Assembly (NCBI RefSeq): GCF_005222835.1
Contig: NZ_STGA01000065.1
Coordinates: forward strand, 52,823 to 116,822
DNA from: Rhizobium sp. FKY42
GTDB lineage: Bacteria > Pseudomonadota > Alphaproteobacteria > Rhizobiales > Rhizobiaceae
Direction: 5' to 3'
Length of the DNA stretch: 64,000 nucleotides
The number at the start of each line of letters is the position of its first letter. Positions within the stretch are counted from its first letter, which is position 1. Below the pieces are notes generated by a model. The model did no database searches and was not told the origin of the DNA. It worked only from the letters and a program-made list of their open reading frames with translations. Both the position numbers and the translations under genes were made by a program. This document shows positions 34,940 through 42,764 of this stretch, one piece after another.

Positions 34940-37660
34940 TCACGCGGCGAGTTCGAGACCGAAGAAGTCTGAGGTTGTCAGGCTCTTCTGGCCGGTCAGC
35001 ACCACCTGGAATTCGATCGTGTTTGCATCACCATCGGCATCGCCGAACAGGCGGGTGTTTCCGTTGACGAAATCGAAGGCAATCGCGTTCACCTGTGCTG
35101 TGGACGTCTGGCCAAGGAACCGGAATTCCTGATTGCCGGTGACCTTCAGGTTTGCGTCGATGAGGCGCAGGTCGATCTTGTCCGTGCCGACAACGAAGTC
35201 GGTGATTGTATCAGAGGCCAGGGTCGTCGACTCGTTGACATTGCCATACATGAAGACATCGGCGCCGCCATTGCCCGTCAGTGTGTCAGCGCCGCCATTG
35301 CCACGCAGAACGTTGCCGACATCGTTGCCGATCAGGGTATCGTTGCCTGCGCCACCGAAGGCGTTTTCGATCTGAACGCCTGCCGCGATAACAAAACTGC
35401 CGCCCGCGATGGTCGAAGTCTGGCCCGCATTGAGGTTGATGGTCACCGCCGAGCTGACGGCGGCGGCATCGATGAGATCCGTTCCAGTGTCGTCGGTGAC
35501 GGTCTTTGATCCGGTGAAGGAGTCAGCCAGGACGTAATGGTTGTCGGCGGTGACTTCCGATCCCCAGGCGCGAACGGTCAATTCCTTGAACTCAGCCACT
35601 GTACCGGTGTTCTTGTCGATCAACTGCAGCGTCCAGGTGCCTGCGCTCTGTTCACCGAAAAAGGCTGTCGCGCCGATCTGGAAAGTGCCGGGCCAAACGG
35701 CGGAAGCGGCATCCTTGCCCACCATCGGCTCATCAAAGAGAGTGATTGTGGTGCCGCTCGGCGATGTGATGACAGCCTTCAAATCGTTTGACGTTGCTGT
35801 GCTCAGATTGAGATCGAACTCCATCCGCTCGATGATGACGTTCTTTGTCAGATTTGCGGTTACCGTCGTACCTGTACCACTGATCGTTGCCGCCGCAGAG
35901 CCGCTTTTCGCCTCGGAACTGACCCAGTTGGCGGCGGTCTTTGCCGTATCCGTCCAGGATGCTGCGAGACGAACGGCGGCGCTGACGTCGATCAGGCCGA
36001 AGCCGACATCACGAGAAAACTGCAAACCGCCGAAATTCAGAAGATTGCCCTTCGTGGTGACATAGTTGTTGGTTGTGCCGACTGCGCGGGCCGTCAGTGC
36101 CAGAATATTCATGACGTCGCGGAAGCCGAGCAGCGGGTTTGCCTGCAACATGAGTGCTGCCGTTGCGCCAACCATCGGGCCTGAATAAGACGTGCCGGTG
36201 TTCTGGAAGGAATAATCTCCATTGGCGACATCGGTCTTGTTATAACCCAATGTTGCCCCGGTTATGTCGGCCGACGTTATACCGAAGCCGCTATTGACCG
36301 ACTGATCCTTGCCGTCCAGGTTCTCACCGCCGAAGGAGGAGACGAGAACGGAGGCGCCCGGCGTGGAATAGCTGGCCTTGTTGCCGAACTCGTTCATGGC
36401 ACCGGCGGTGATGATGTATTTATTGTTGGTCGTACCGGTCATGGCTGCATCAGCCTTGGCGGGACCTTCGTTACCCGCTGAGACTTCGACAACGGTGCCC
36501 AGACCGCCGCGGCCCTGCTGGCCTGCCTTTTCAATCGCAGCCAGATAGGCTCGGTCTGCCTGGTTGGTTGATTGTGCCCAGAAGTTTTCCGAGAAGGCGG
36601 GATCAAGGCCGTAGGAATTGACGGACACATCAACCTTTGCCACATCGGTCATATAGTTGTAGATGGCCGGCACATCCACGTTGCTTCCCTTGCTGACTGC
36701 AAGGCTGGAGACGAGCGATGCGTTGGGAGCCATGCCCACCATGCCTTTACCATCCAAGGCCATGGCCACGATGGAGCCAACAACGGTTCCGTGCTCGTTT
36801 GCACCGGCATCAGGTGCATAGCCGCCAGAGCCCGCTGTGTAGGCACTGGCTCCGGTCACCTTCGTCGCCGAGTTGAAGGTCAGATCCTTCAACAGGATAT
36901 TCTGAAACTCAGAATGGTTGATGTCGATGCCATCGTCATTGACGGCAACGCGAATGCCCTTGCCTGTATATCCGCTGGCCCAGGCGCCCGCGATATTGAC
37001 GTCGAGGCCTGCAGAGGTACCGCGATCACCATTGTTCTTCAGATACCATTGCGACTTGAACAGCGGATCGGAAATGCTGTTGACGTCGACGCCCACAAGG
37101 GCTTCCTGCGTGAAGGACTGACCCAGTAATGTCGGGACAGGCGCCGCCGGTGCGGGCAGAGAAGCGACTGTGGTATCTGTGGCCGCCTTGGTTGGTACAG
37201 TACTGGCCTGATCCGTGATGTTGACTAGAAAGTTACGGCCAATCACGGCCGCCGCCGTACCCTTGTAGGATTCGATCTCGGTTGTGGTATCCAATGCCGT
37301 TGTGAACAGGTTAGCAGCTTGGATCTTATTATTGACGATCGTCAAATCTGTATTGCGAGCACCATCCAGAATAGCGATTGCAATATTTTTGATGTTAAAT
37401 GTTCCGTTTGCCAGGCCGTCGACAAAGAATTTCAGACCGTCTGCTTCAGCATCACGATTGAAGAGCGATTTATAGATCGAATTGACGATCTGACTGTTTG
37501 TCTGACCTGCAAAACGTTGCTGATATTCTGCAGTAGAAGCAAGATCGCCAATAGCGGTGAGATCAGCGCCGTTCTTGGTTACGCCGTTGAAGTAGGAAAG
37601 ACCTGTCGGATCAGCCGGACGGCCGAACAACGCGACGTAAATACCTTGGATAGTAGCCAT
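34940..37660 (-). CDS. Kexin-like subtilase (S8) with N-terminal DUF4214, P domain and RTX repeats
   Basis: 906 residues. Order: DUF4214 (~1-110, MATIQGIYVALFGRPADPTG); peptidase S8 (~195-555) with Asp near 240 (VNDDGID), His near 288 (NEHGTVVG) and Ser near 490 (GTSYSGPMVGATAA); P/proprotein-convertase domain (~575-690); RTX repeats (GGAGNDTLIGND, GNGGADTLTGNGGADVF) and a C-terminal secretion region. There is no Sec signal peptide, which fits export by the PrtDE-like system. GGGGG lies 6 nt before the ATG at 37660. It probably matures or trims other surface proteins. It shares its N-terminal domain with the S-layer-like protein. Confidence 0.9.
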   Translation of the reverse strand: MATIQGIYVALFGRPADPTGLSYFNGVTKNGADLTAIGDLASTAEYQQRFAGQTNSQIVNSIYKSLFNRDAEADGLKFFVDGLANGTFNIKNIAIAILDGARNTDLTIVNNKIQAANLFTTALDTTTEIESYKGTAAAVIGRNFLVNITDQASTVPTKAATDTTVASLPAPAAPVPTLLGQSFTQEALVGVDVNSISDPLFKSQWYLKNNGDRGTSAGLDVNIAGAWASGYTGKGIRVAVNDDGIDINHSEFQNILLKDLTFNSATKVTGASAYTAGSGGYAPDAGANEHGTVVGSIVAMALDGKGMVGMAPNASLVSSLAVSKGSNVDVPAIYNYMTDVAKVDVSVNSYGLDPAFSENFWAQSTNQADRAYLAAIEKAGQQGRGGLGTVVEVSAGNEGPAKADAAMTGTTNNKYIITAGAMNEFGNKASYSTPGASVLVSSFGGENLDGKDQSVNSGFGITSADITGATLGYNKTDVANGDYSFQNTGTSYSGPMVGATAALMLQANPLLGFRDVMNILALTARAVGTTNNYVTTKGNLLNFGGLQFSRDVGFGLIDVSAAVRLAASWTDTAKTAANWVSSEAKSGSAAATISGTGTTVTANLTKNVIIERMEFDLNLSTATSNDLKAVITSPSGTTITLFDEPMVGKDAASAVWPGTFQIGATAFFGEQSAGTWTLQLIDKNTGTVAEFKELTVRAWGSEVTADNHYVLADSFTGSKTVTDDTGTDLIDAAAVSSAVTINLNAGQTSTIAGGSFVIAAGVQIENAFGGAGNDTLIGNDVGNVLRGNGGADTLTGNGGADVFMYGNVNESTTLASDTITDFVVGTDKIDLRLIDANLKVTGNQEFRFLGQTSTAQVNAIAFDFVNGNTRLFGDADGDANTIEFQVVLTGQKSLTTSDFFGLELAA

Positions 37661-37787
37661 GAAAACCCCCAAAATGTCCCTGATTGAAACACGTATTGAG
37701 GGAGGATTGCTTCGTCAACGATAAAAACATCAATAGTGATTGATGGAAAACAAGTTTTATATTGTTGTGAGAACTATAAAAACATGA

Positions 37788-38198
37788 CTAGTGATCGTCT
37801 ATAGTCTTGCTGGTATCTACCGTGCGGAATCCACCCTGACGCTGCGGGCTTGGACGCTTACGGTTAAGATAAATGCCGGTTCTATCCTCCGCATTCAGCA
37901 CAGACGCGTTCGTCACGAAAAGACGAACGGCCAGTTGATTGACGGAAAGTCCCTCGGCCTTCGCCTCGCTCAATGTTGCCGGCCAGTCTATGCCTATACC
38001 CGGAGCGTGAGTTGCGGGGTAGATGCGTTTGCGCTGAAGCTTCAACCCCGTGCGATATTCCATGCGGCGAACAGTGGTAGGGCTCACGCCATGCTTCTTG
38101 CAGAAGTCACCGAGCGCCAACCCCTGCTCAATCGCAACGGTCAGTTCGGCAGGCCAGTCCAAGGGTTTTTCGGAAGCAGAAGCGTCTGCACTGTCCAC
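37788..38198 (-). CDS. Unrecognised protein with two tandem HTH-like repeats
   Basis: 136 residues from a GTG start right after the stop of the upstream XRE gene. Two similar halves are visible. The first is DWPAELTVAIEQGLALGDFC... ending LKLQRKR; the second is IDWPATLSEAKAEGLSVNQL... ending IYLNRKR. Each half reads as a helix-turn-helix-like unit (SPTTVRRME; NASVLNAED) closed by a basic tail. I do not know the family. Being co-transcribed with an XRE regulator next to the S-layer-like gene suggests a DNA-binding or regulatory role, by inference only. Confidence 0.6.
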   Translation of the reverse strand: MDSADASASEKPLDWPAELTVAIEQGLALGDFCKKHGVSPTTVRRMEYRTGLKLQRKRIYPATHAPGIGIDWPATLSEAKAEGLSVNQLAVRLFVTNASVLNAEDRTGIYLNRKRPSPQRQGGFRTVDTSKTIDDH

Positions 38199-38199
38199 A

Positions 38200-38598
38200 T
38201 CAGCCTCTCAGTAAGTGAGACTCAAGTAGGGCAAGCCGCTTTTCCAGTTCCTTCAACGAAGCTTTTGATGCCTCGCCCTCAACCTTCACGGCTTCGGCCT
38301 CCGCGCCGAACAGCAGGTTATAAACAACCGTATCGTTATAGCGCAGCATAGTCTTGGTGAACTCGCGCGGGTTGATGCCCAGCGCGTTGGCATAGGCCTC
38401 ATAGCGCTCTGCCGGAACCCGGCCGCGGCCTGCCTCGATCTGGGAGATAAAGGTATAGTATTCGATACCCACCTTGGCAGAGAGGTCGCGTTGGCTAAGA
38501 CCAGCGGCCTCACGGCGCTCCTTCAGCCACTGCCCGGCTTCACGGCGTAAAGCGGCCGCTTCATCTCGACTAGGTAGTTGTTGAACCAGAGAGGTCAT
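38200..38598 (-). CDS. XRE-family transcriptional regulator
   Basis: 132 residues with a Cro/C1-type HTH: AAGLSQRDLSAKVGIEYYTF followed by ISQIEAGRGRVPAERYEAYA. A C-terminal part (YNDTVVYNLLF, then a Leu-rich helix) may be a dimerisation segment. It is a close paralogue of the protein at 42333; both have VGIEYYxFISQIEAG and RYEAYA. The pair flanks the 1054-aa S-layer-like gene, so they probably control it or each other. Its 5' end faces the S-layer-like gene across a 330-bp region that could hold a shared operator. Confidence 0.85.
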   Translation of the reverse strand: MTSLVQQLPSRDEAAALRREAGQWLKERREAAGLSQRDLSAKVGIEYYTFISQIEAGRGRVPAERYEAYANALGINPREFTKTMLRYNDTVVYNLLFGAEAEAVKVEGEASKASLKELEKRLALLESHLLRG

Positions 38599-38928
38599 GC
38601 CCTGCTGCCCTTGAAAGCCCGTAATGCACCGGAAATGTAATAGTGCTTGCTGTGTACAGTGAAAGATACATAACTGTAAAGCGGATATGCATCAAAAATT
38701 CGTATTTTTGGCGAGTTTGTGGCACATTTGCCCGCTAGGATATCCTAGAAATGGGATTGAAGGCACTGTTTCGCCCGAAAAAGCTGAATATTTCGAGATT
38801 GGCTCGCGGAAACGGCGAAAATCACAAATTTTTTGTACAGCGATTTATTGACGAATAAAGCACTTCGCTATACCACTTGCAGCCGACCATCAAATCGGTC
38901 GTTCCAAATCTCGAGAGGAATTTCTACA
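38599..38928. promoter_or_regulatory. Divergent regulatory region between the XRE gene and the S-layer-like gene
   Basis: 330 bp with no gene. TGTACAG occurs at 38653-38659 and 38834-38840, near both ends; these could be operator half-sites. The central part is A/T-rich. It must contain the promoter of the S-layer-like gene, which starts after AGAGGAA at 38914-38920. Confidence 0.45.
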
Positions 38929-41900
38929 ATGGCAACTATTCAGGGCGTATATGTCGCGCTGTTCGGCCGTCCGGCTGACCCGACAGGTCTTGCCTTCTTC
39001 AACTCCGTTACCAACAACGGTGCGAACCTGAGCGCGATCGGCAACCTCGCCTCTACGGCTGAGTACACTGCTCGCTTCACGGGCATGAACAACATCCAGA
39101 TCATCAACTCGATCTACCAGTCCTTGTTTGGTCGCGATGCTGACGCAACGGGCCTGACGTTCTTCGCGAACCAGCTTGCTTCCGGTCGCCAGACGATCAA
39201 CACGATCGCGATCAACATTCTGGATGGTGCAACGGGTTCTGACCTGACGACCGTCAACAACAAGATTGCCGCTGCCAACCTCTACACGGCTTCGCTCGAC
39301 ACCGGTTCTGAGATCGTTGCCTACTCCGGTACCGCTGCTGCAGATGCTGGCCGCGCCTTCATCGCTGGCGTAACGACCACTGTTCCAACGCAGGCTGCGG
39401 TTGATCTTGCTGTTGCAAACATGGTGGCTAACAAGGCTGCAGACGCAACGTTCACGCTGACGACTGGCACGGACAACTTTGGCGGCACCAACGGCGCTGA
39501 CGTTTTCGTTGCTACGCAGACCACTCTGCAGGCAGCTGACACGCTGAACGGTAGTGCAGGCATCGACAAGCTGAACTACACGGATACGTCTTCTGCTGAC
39601 AGCACAATCGCTGTCGCGACCGTTTCGGCTATCGAGCAGATCAACGTTTCCGCAAAGGGCGGCGTTGCTGCTGTGACGGGCGTAAGCGAAAAGGCAACGG
39701 TAACGTTTGACGCATTGACTGCGACACAGGGTTACACTGTTGCGGGTAGGACGCTGACTGCAGTAAACAGCTTGACAGCTGCAGAAGTAGCTCAGTTCTT
39801 CGCAACCGGTTCTATCACTGGTAAAACACTAAATACGGACTATACGGTCACGGGTACGTTGACCGGTTATTCGGCTTCGAGCACTGGTCTTCCCGCTGGT
39901 CAGGTCCTGTTTACCAGCAACGTTTCTGGCAACGTGACCGACCTGACGGTAACAGCAGTTGCAACCACCGAAAAGGCGACTGTTACATTTGCCGGTCTGA
40001 ATGCTACGCAGAGCTTTACAGTTGCAGGCGTCACTCTCACCGCAGCCGCTGGTAACACTCTTACGGCGGGTGAAGTTGCTGAGTTCTTCGCAACTGGCTC
40101 TATCACTGGTAAAACTGCCGGTACTGAATTCACGACGAGCGGCACCATTACGGGCTACACCGCTGCTGCAGGTAATACGAACCAGGTTGTTTACACCTCC
40201 GCGACTGCTGGTACCAACGTAACGAACCTGACGGTTACCGGAACAGGTACAGGTACATCCGTTACTGTTGCTGAAGGTGGTCTGTCGCCTGTTTCTGCCG
40301 TCTCGATCGTTCAGGGCGTCGCCGCAACTTCCGCAACGACCGCAAACGTCACACTCGATGGCTCCAAGTTCACGGGCGCAACTGAATTCGCATCCGTTGA
40401 CTCGACCAACAATGTCACCGTCAGCAACGTATCCGCGACACAGGCTGTCAGCCTGAAGAACGGCTCTGCAAACACCGGCATCACGTTTGCTGCTGCTACC
40501 GACGTTACGGCTGCAACCGTCAATCTTGAAGGTGTAAGCGGTGCTGGTCGCTTCGTTACGCAGACTGCAAGCGGTGTTACCACTGCAACGATCAACTCGA
40601 ATGGTTCTTCCGCAAACGGCAGCTCGACGAATGCTGTTGCGATCAACCTGAGCGGCAATGCTTCGGTCACCAAGGTCAATGTCAATGCTGCAGCAAACCT
40701 GACTGCAACGCTGACGGACGGTCACTTTGCAGCGGCTGGTGCAGACCTCGTTGTTGCTGGTGCAGCAGCTTCGGTAAACCTCGGCACGGGCGGCATCTTC
40801 AAGACGATCGACGCATCGGGTCTGACGGCTGGTGGCATCACCATCACGACTGACTCCGTAACGTCTTCCGTCAAGGGTGGTGCAGGCGCTGATGTCGTGA
40901 CGCTTGATGGCTTGACATCTACTGCTACGATTGATCTGGGCGCTGGAAACGATGCTCTGCGCGGCACGACGGTTCCGGGCGCTGGTGTAACCATCAACGG
41001 CGGTGCAGGCACTGATTCCGTTGCATCGACGCTGATCAATGCTGGTAACGGTGCAAAGTTCGTAGGCTTTGAAGTTCTCGAACTGGGTGCCAGCACGCTG
41101 GACACCGCGCTTCTGACCGGCTCTACGCTTCAGAAGTTGGCTCTCGTCGGTGCAAATGCCGGTAACGGCACGTTCACTAACGTTGCTGCGGGAGTTGGTC
41201 TTGAAGTTTCCAGCACCTCGGTTGCTGGTGGCACTTCGATCGGCGTGAAGGATGCTGCTACCAACACAACAGATAGCTTTGCTATCACGTTTGCTGGTGC
41301 TGCAGTCACGACTGTTCCTACCTCTGCTAACGTAGTAGCTGGAACACTTACTCTTAACGGCATTGAGACTGTGTCAATTGCTTCTGCAGGTGGTGCAAAC
41401 ACCTGGAACAGCGTAACGCTGACGGACGACAAGCTTCAGGTTGTCAACATCACTGGCGCCCAGAACCTTGATCTTGCCTTCACTGGTACCAACGGTACGA
41501 ACACTGCCGCTAACGCAGGTGGCGCTGTGAAGACCATTGATGGTTCTGCCGCAACAGGCAAGCTGACGATCGACACCACTAACGTAACTGCGGACGACAA
41601 GGCTGGCGTTGGCTTGACAGTTAAGACTGGTTCAGGCGCAGACTCTATCACTTTGGCTCAGAAGGCCACTGTTGATGCAGGCGCAGGCAATGACACCATT
41701 GTACTCAGCGCTGCTGGCGGTACTGTCACGACCGGTGCAGGAAGCGACACGATCAACGTCAAGGATGTTGTTGGCTCGACCAATATGGCAACCATCACTG
41801 ACTTCGTAGTGGGCACAGACAAGCTGGTCCTTCTGAACAAGGGTGCGGAAGCATTCACCTCCACCAAGGTGGACGTTTCTGCGGCATCCAACCTGACAGC

Positions 41901-42093
41901 TGCTCTTAATCTGGCGGCAGCCGGCAATGGTGGAACCGACGCCCAGATCAAGTGGTTCAACTACGGTGGTGACACCTACGTTGTTCAGGACAATAGCAAC
42001 AGCACCTCGTTCCAGAACGCTGATATCGTTGTGAAGCTGACCGGTACGCTCGATCTCTCGAGCTTGACGGTTGCTGGCTTCGATTTCGCATAA
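38929..42093 (+). CDS. S-layer-like/RTX surface protein with N-terminal DUF4214 domain
   Basis: 1054 residues from the ATG at 38929 (AGAGGAA upstream). It begins with DUF4214 (~1-105, MATIQGVYVALFGRPADPTG), almost the same as the protease at 34940. A long Ala/Thr/Gly/Ser/Val-rich beta-strand body follows, then RTX-like turns (GAGADVVTLDG, GAGNDALRG, GAGNDTIVLSA, GAGSDTINVKD) and a C-terminal block ending VAGFDFA. I see no Cys and no Sec signal. This fits a type I-secreted, Ca-dependent surface-layer or biofilm protein of the RsaA kind. Two 94-aa units repeat in tandem at 39688-40257. A terminator follows the stop. Confidence 0.82.
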   Translation: MATIQGVYVALFGRPADPTGLAFFNSVTNNGANLSAIGNLASTAEYTARFTGMNNIQIINSIYQSLFGRDADATGLTFFANQLASGRQTINTIAINILDGATGSDLTTVNNKIAAANLYTASLDTGSEIVAYSGTAAADAGRAFIAGVTTTVPTQAAVDLAVANMVANKAADATFTLTTGTDNFGGTNGADVFVATQTTLQAADTLNGSAGIDKLNYTDTSSADSTIAVATVSAIEQINVSAKGGVAAVTGVSEKATVTFDALTATQGYTVAGRTLTAVNSLTAAEVAQFFATGSITGKTLNTDYTVTGTLTGYSASSTGLPAGQVLFTSNVSGNVTDLTVTAVATTEKATVTFAGLNATQSFTVAGVTLTAAAGNTLTAGEVAEFFATGSITGKTAGTEFTTSGTITGYTAAAGNTNQVVYTSATAGTNVTNLTVTGTGTGTSVTVAEGGLSPVSAVSIVQGVAATSATTANVTLDGSKFTGATEFASVDSTNNVTVSNVSATQAVSLKNGSANTGITFAAATDVTAATVNLEGVSGAGRFVTQTASGVTTATINSNGSSANGSSTNAVAINLSGNASVTKVNVNAAANLTATLTDGHFAAAGADLVVAGAAASVNLGTGGIFKTIDASGLTAGGITITTDSVTSSVKGGAGADVVTLDGLTSTATIDLGAGNDALRGTTVPGAGVTINGGAGTDSVASTLINAGNGAKFVGFEVLELGASTLDTALLTGSTLQKLALVGANAGNGTFTNVAAGVGLEVSSTSVAGGTSIGVKDAATNTTDSFAITFAGAAVTTVPTSANVVAGTLTLNGIETVSIASAGGANTWNSVTLTDDKLQVVNITGAQNLDLAFTGTNGTNTAANAGGAVKTIDGSAATGKLTIDTTNVTADDKAGVGLTVKTGSGADSITLAQKATVDAGAGNDTIVLSAAGGTVTTGAGSDTINVKDVVGSTNMATITDFVVGTDKLVLLNKGAEAFTSTKVDVSAASNLTAALNLAAAGNGGTDAQIKWFNYGGDTYVVQDNSNSTSFQNADIVVKLTGTLDLSSLTVAGFDFA
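39688..40257 (+). repeat. Tandem 94-aa repeat inside the S-layer-like protein
   Basis: Two units begin EKATVTF, at 39688 and 39970, 282 bp apart. They share FATGSITGKT, the TxTGYxAxxG segment and NVTxLTVT. The units are clearly homologous but diverged at the protein level, so the duplication is not very recent. Confidence 0.8.
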
Positions 42094-42117
42094 TCGATCC
42101 TGTTTCTGCCTTTAATG

Positions 42118-42144
42118 AACCCCGCAGGTTTTTCCTGCGGGGTT
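42118..42144 (+). terminator. Terminator of the S-layer-like gene
   Basis: AACCCCGCAGG (42118-42128) pairs perfectly with CCTGCGGGGTT (42134-42144) around TTTTT. It is an 11-bp stem followed by TTATTTTATTA, 25 bp after the stop codon. Confidence 0.88.
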
Positions 42145-42332
42145 TATTTTATTATGTAGTACGTTATAATATTTCATGCGATGACTTGCCAGCATTGACA
42201 CACCGATAGCGTGTCTGCTTTACGTCTTCTAAGTACACAGTTCTTCCCATGGTATCATTTTTCGCTTCAAAGTTAGTGGTCAGTTGTGGCTTAAGGACTG
42301 TGCTTCGGTTCCGAAATAGGAGCATTAAGGGA

Positions 42333-42716
42333 ATGTCTGATGAAATGCCGCAAGAGGCGAATACGCGTCTGTTGCGCAAGCAAGCGGGCAAGTGGTTGCG
42401 TCAGTGCCGCGAGGCGCAGGGCCTCAGCCAGCGGGAACTGGCCGAGAAAGTGGGGATCGAATATTACTCCTTTATTTCGCAGATCGAGGCTGGAACCGGT
42501 CGTCTGCCGATCGAGCGCTATGAAGCCTATGCCGAGGCCGTGAAGGTTCCAGCGCGCGAATTTACGCTCAAAATGCTGTCTTACAACGAACCTACAATTT
42601 ACCGCTTGCTGCAGATCGATGACATCGCAACCGATGACAGGGGCGACGTGAGTGCGGCGGAATTGGAGCGTCGGCTCGTCCGGCTTGAGCAGGTCCTTCT
42701 TCGCCGTAATGGGTAA
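42333..42716 (+). CDS. XRE-family transcriptional regulator (paralogue of 38200)
   Basis: 127 residues with HTH AQGLSQRELAEKVGIEYYSF and ISQIEAGTGRLPIERYEAYA. It is very similar to the regulator upstream of the S-layer-like gene and has the same C-terminal layout (SYNEPTIYRLL, then a helix ending in ERRLVRLEQVLLRRNG). The frame is open from 42249, but AAGGGA precedes the ATG at 42333 and the preceding residues have no counterpart in the paralogue. It lies downstream of the terminator and has its own promoter region. It is convergent with secDF, 48 bp away. Confidence 0.84.
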   Translation: MSDEMPQEANTRLLRKQAGKWLRQCREAQGLSQRELAEKVGIEYYSFISQIEAGTGRLPIERYEAYAEAVKVPAREFTLKMLSYNEPTIYRLLQIDDIATDDRGDVSAAELERRLVRLEQVLLRRNG

Positions 42717-42764
42717 AGGGAGGAGGTAGTCAGGTCCCGGAAATGCCGGAACCCGACTACTTGT

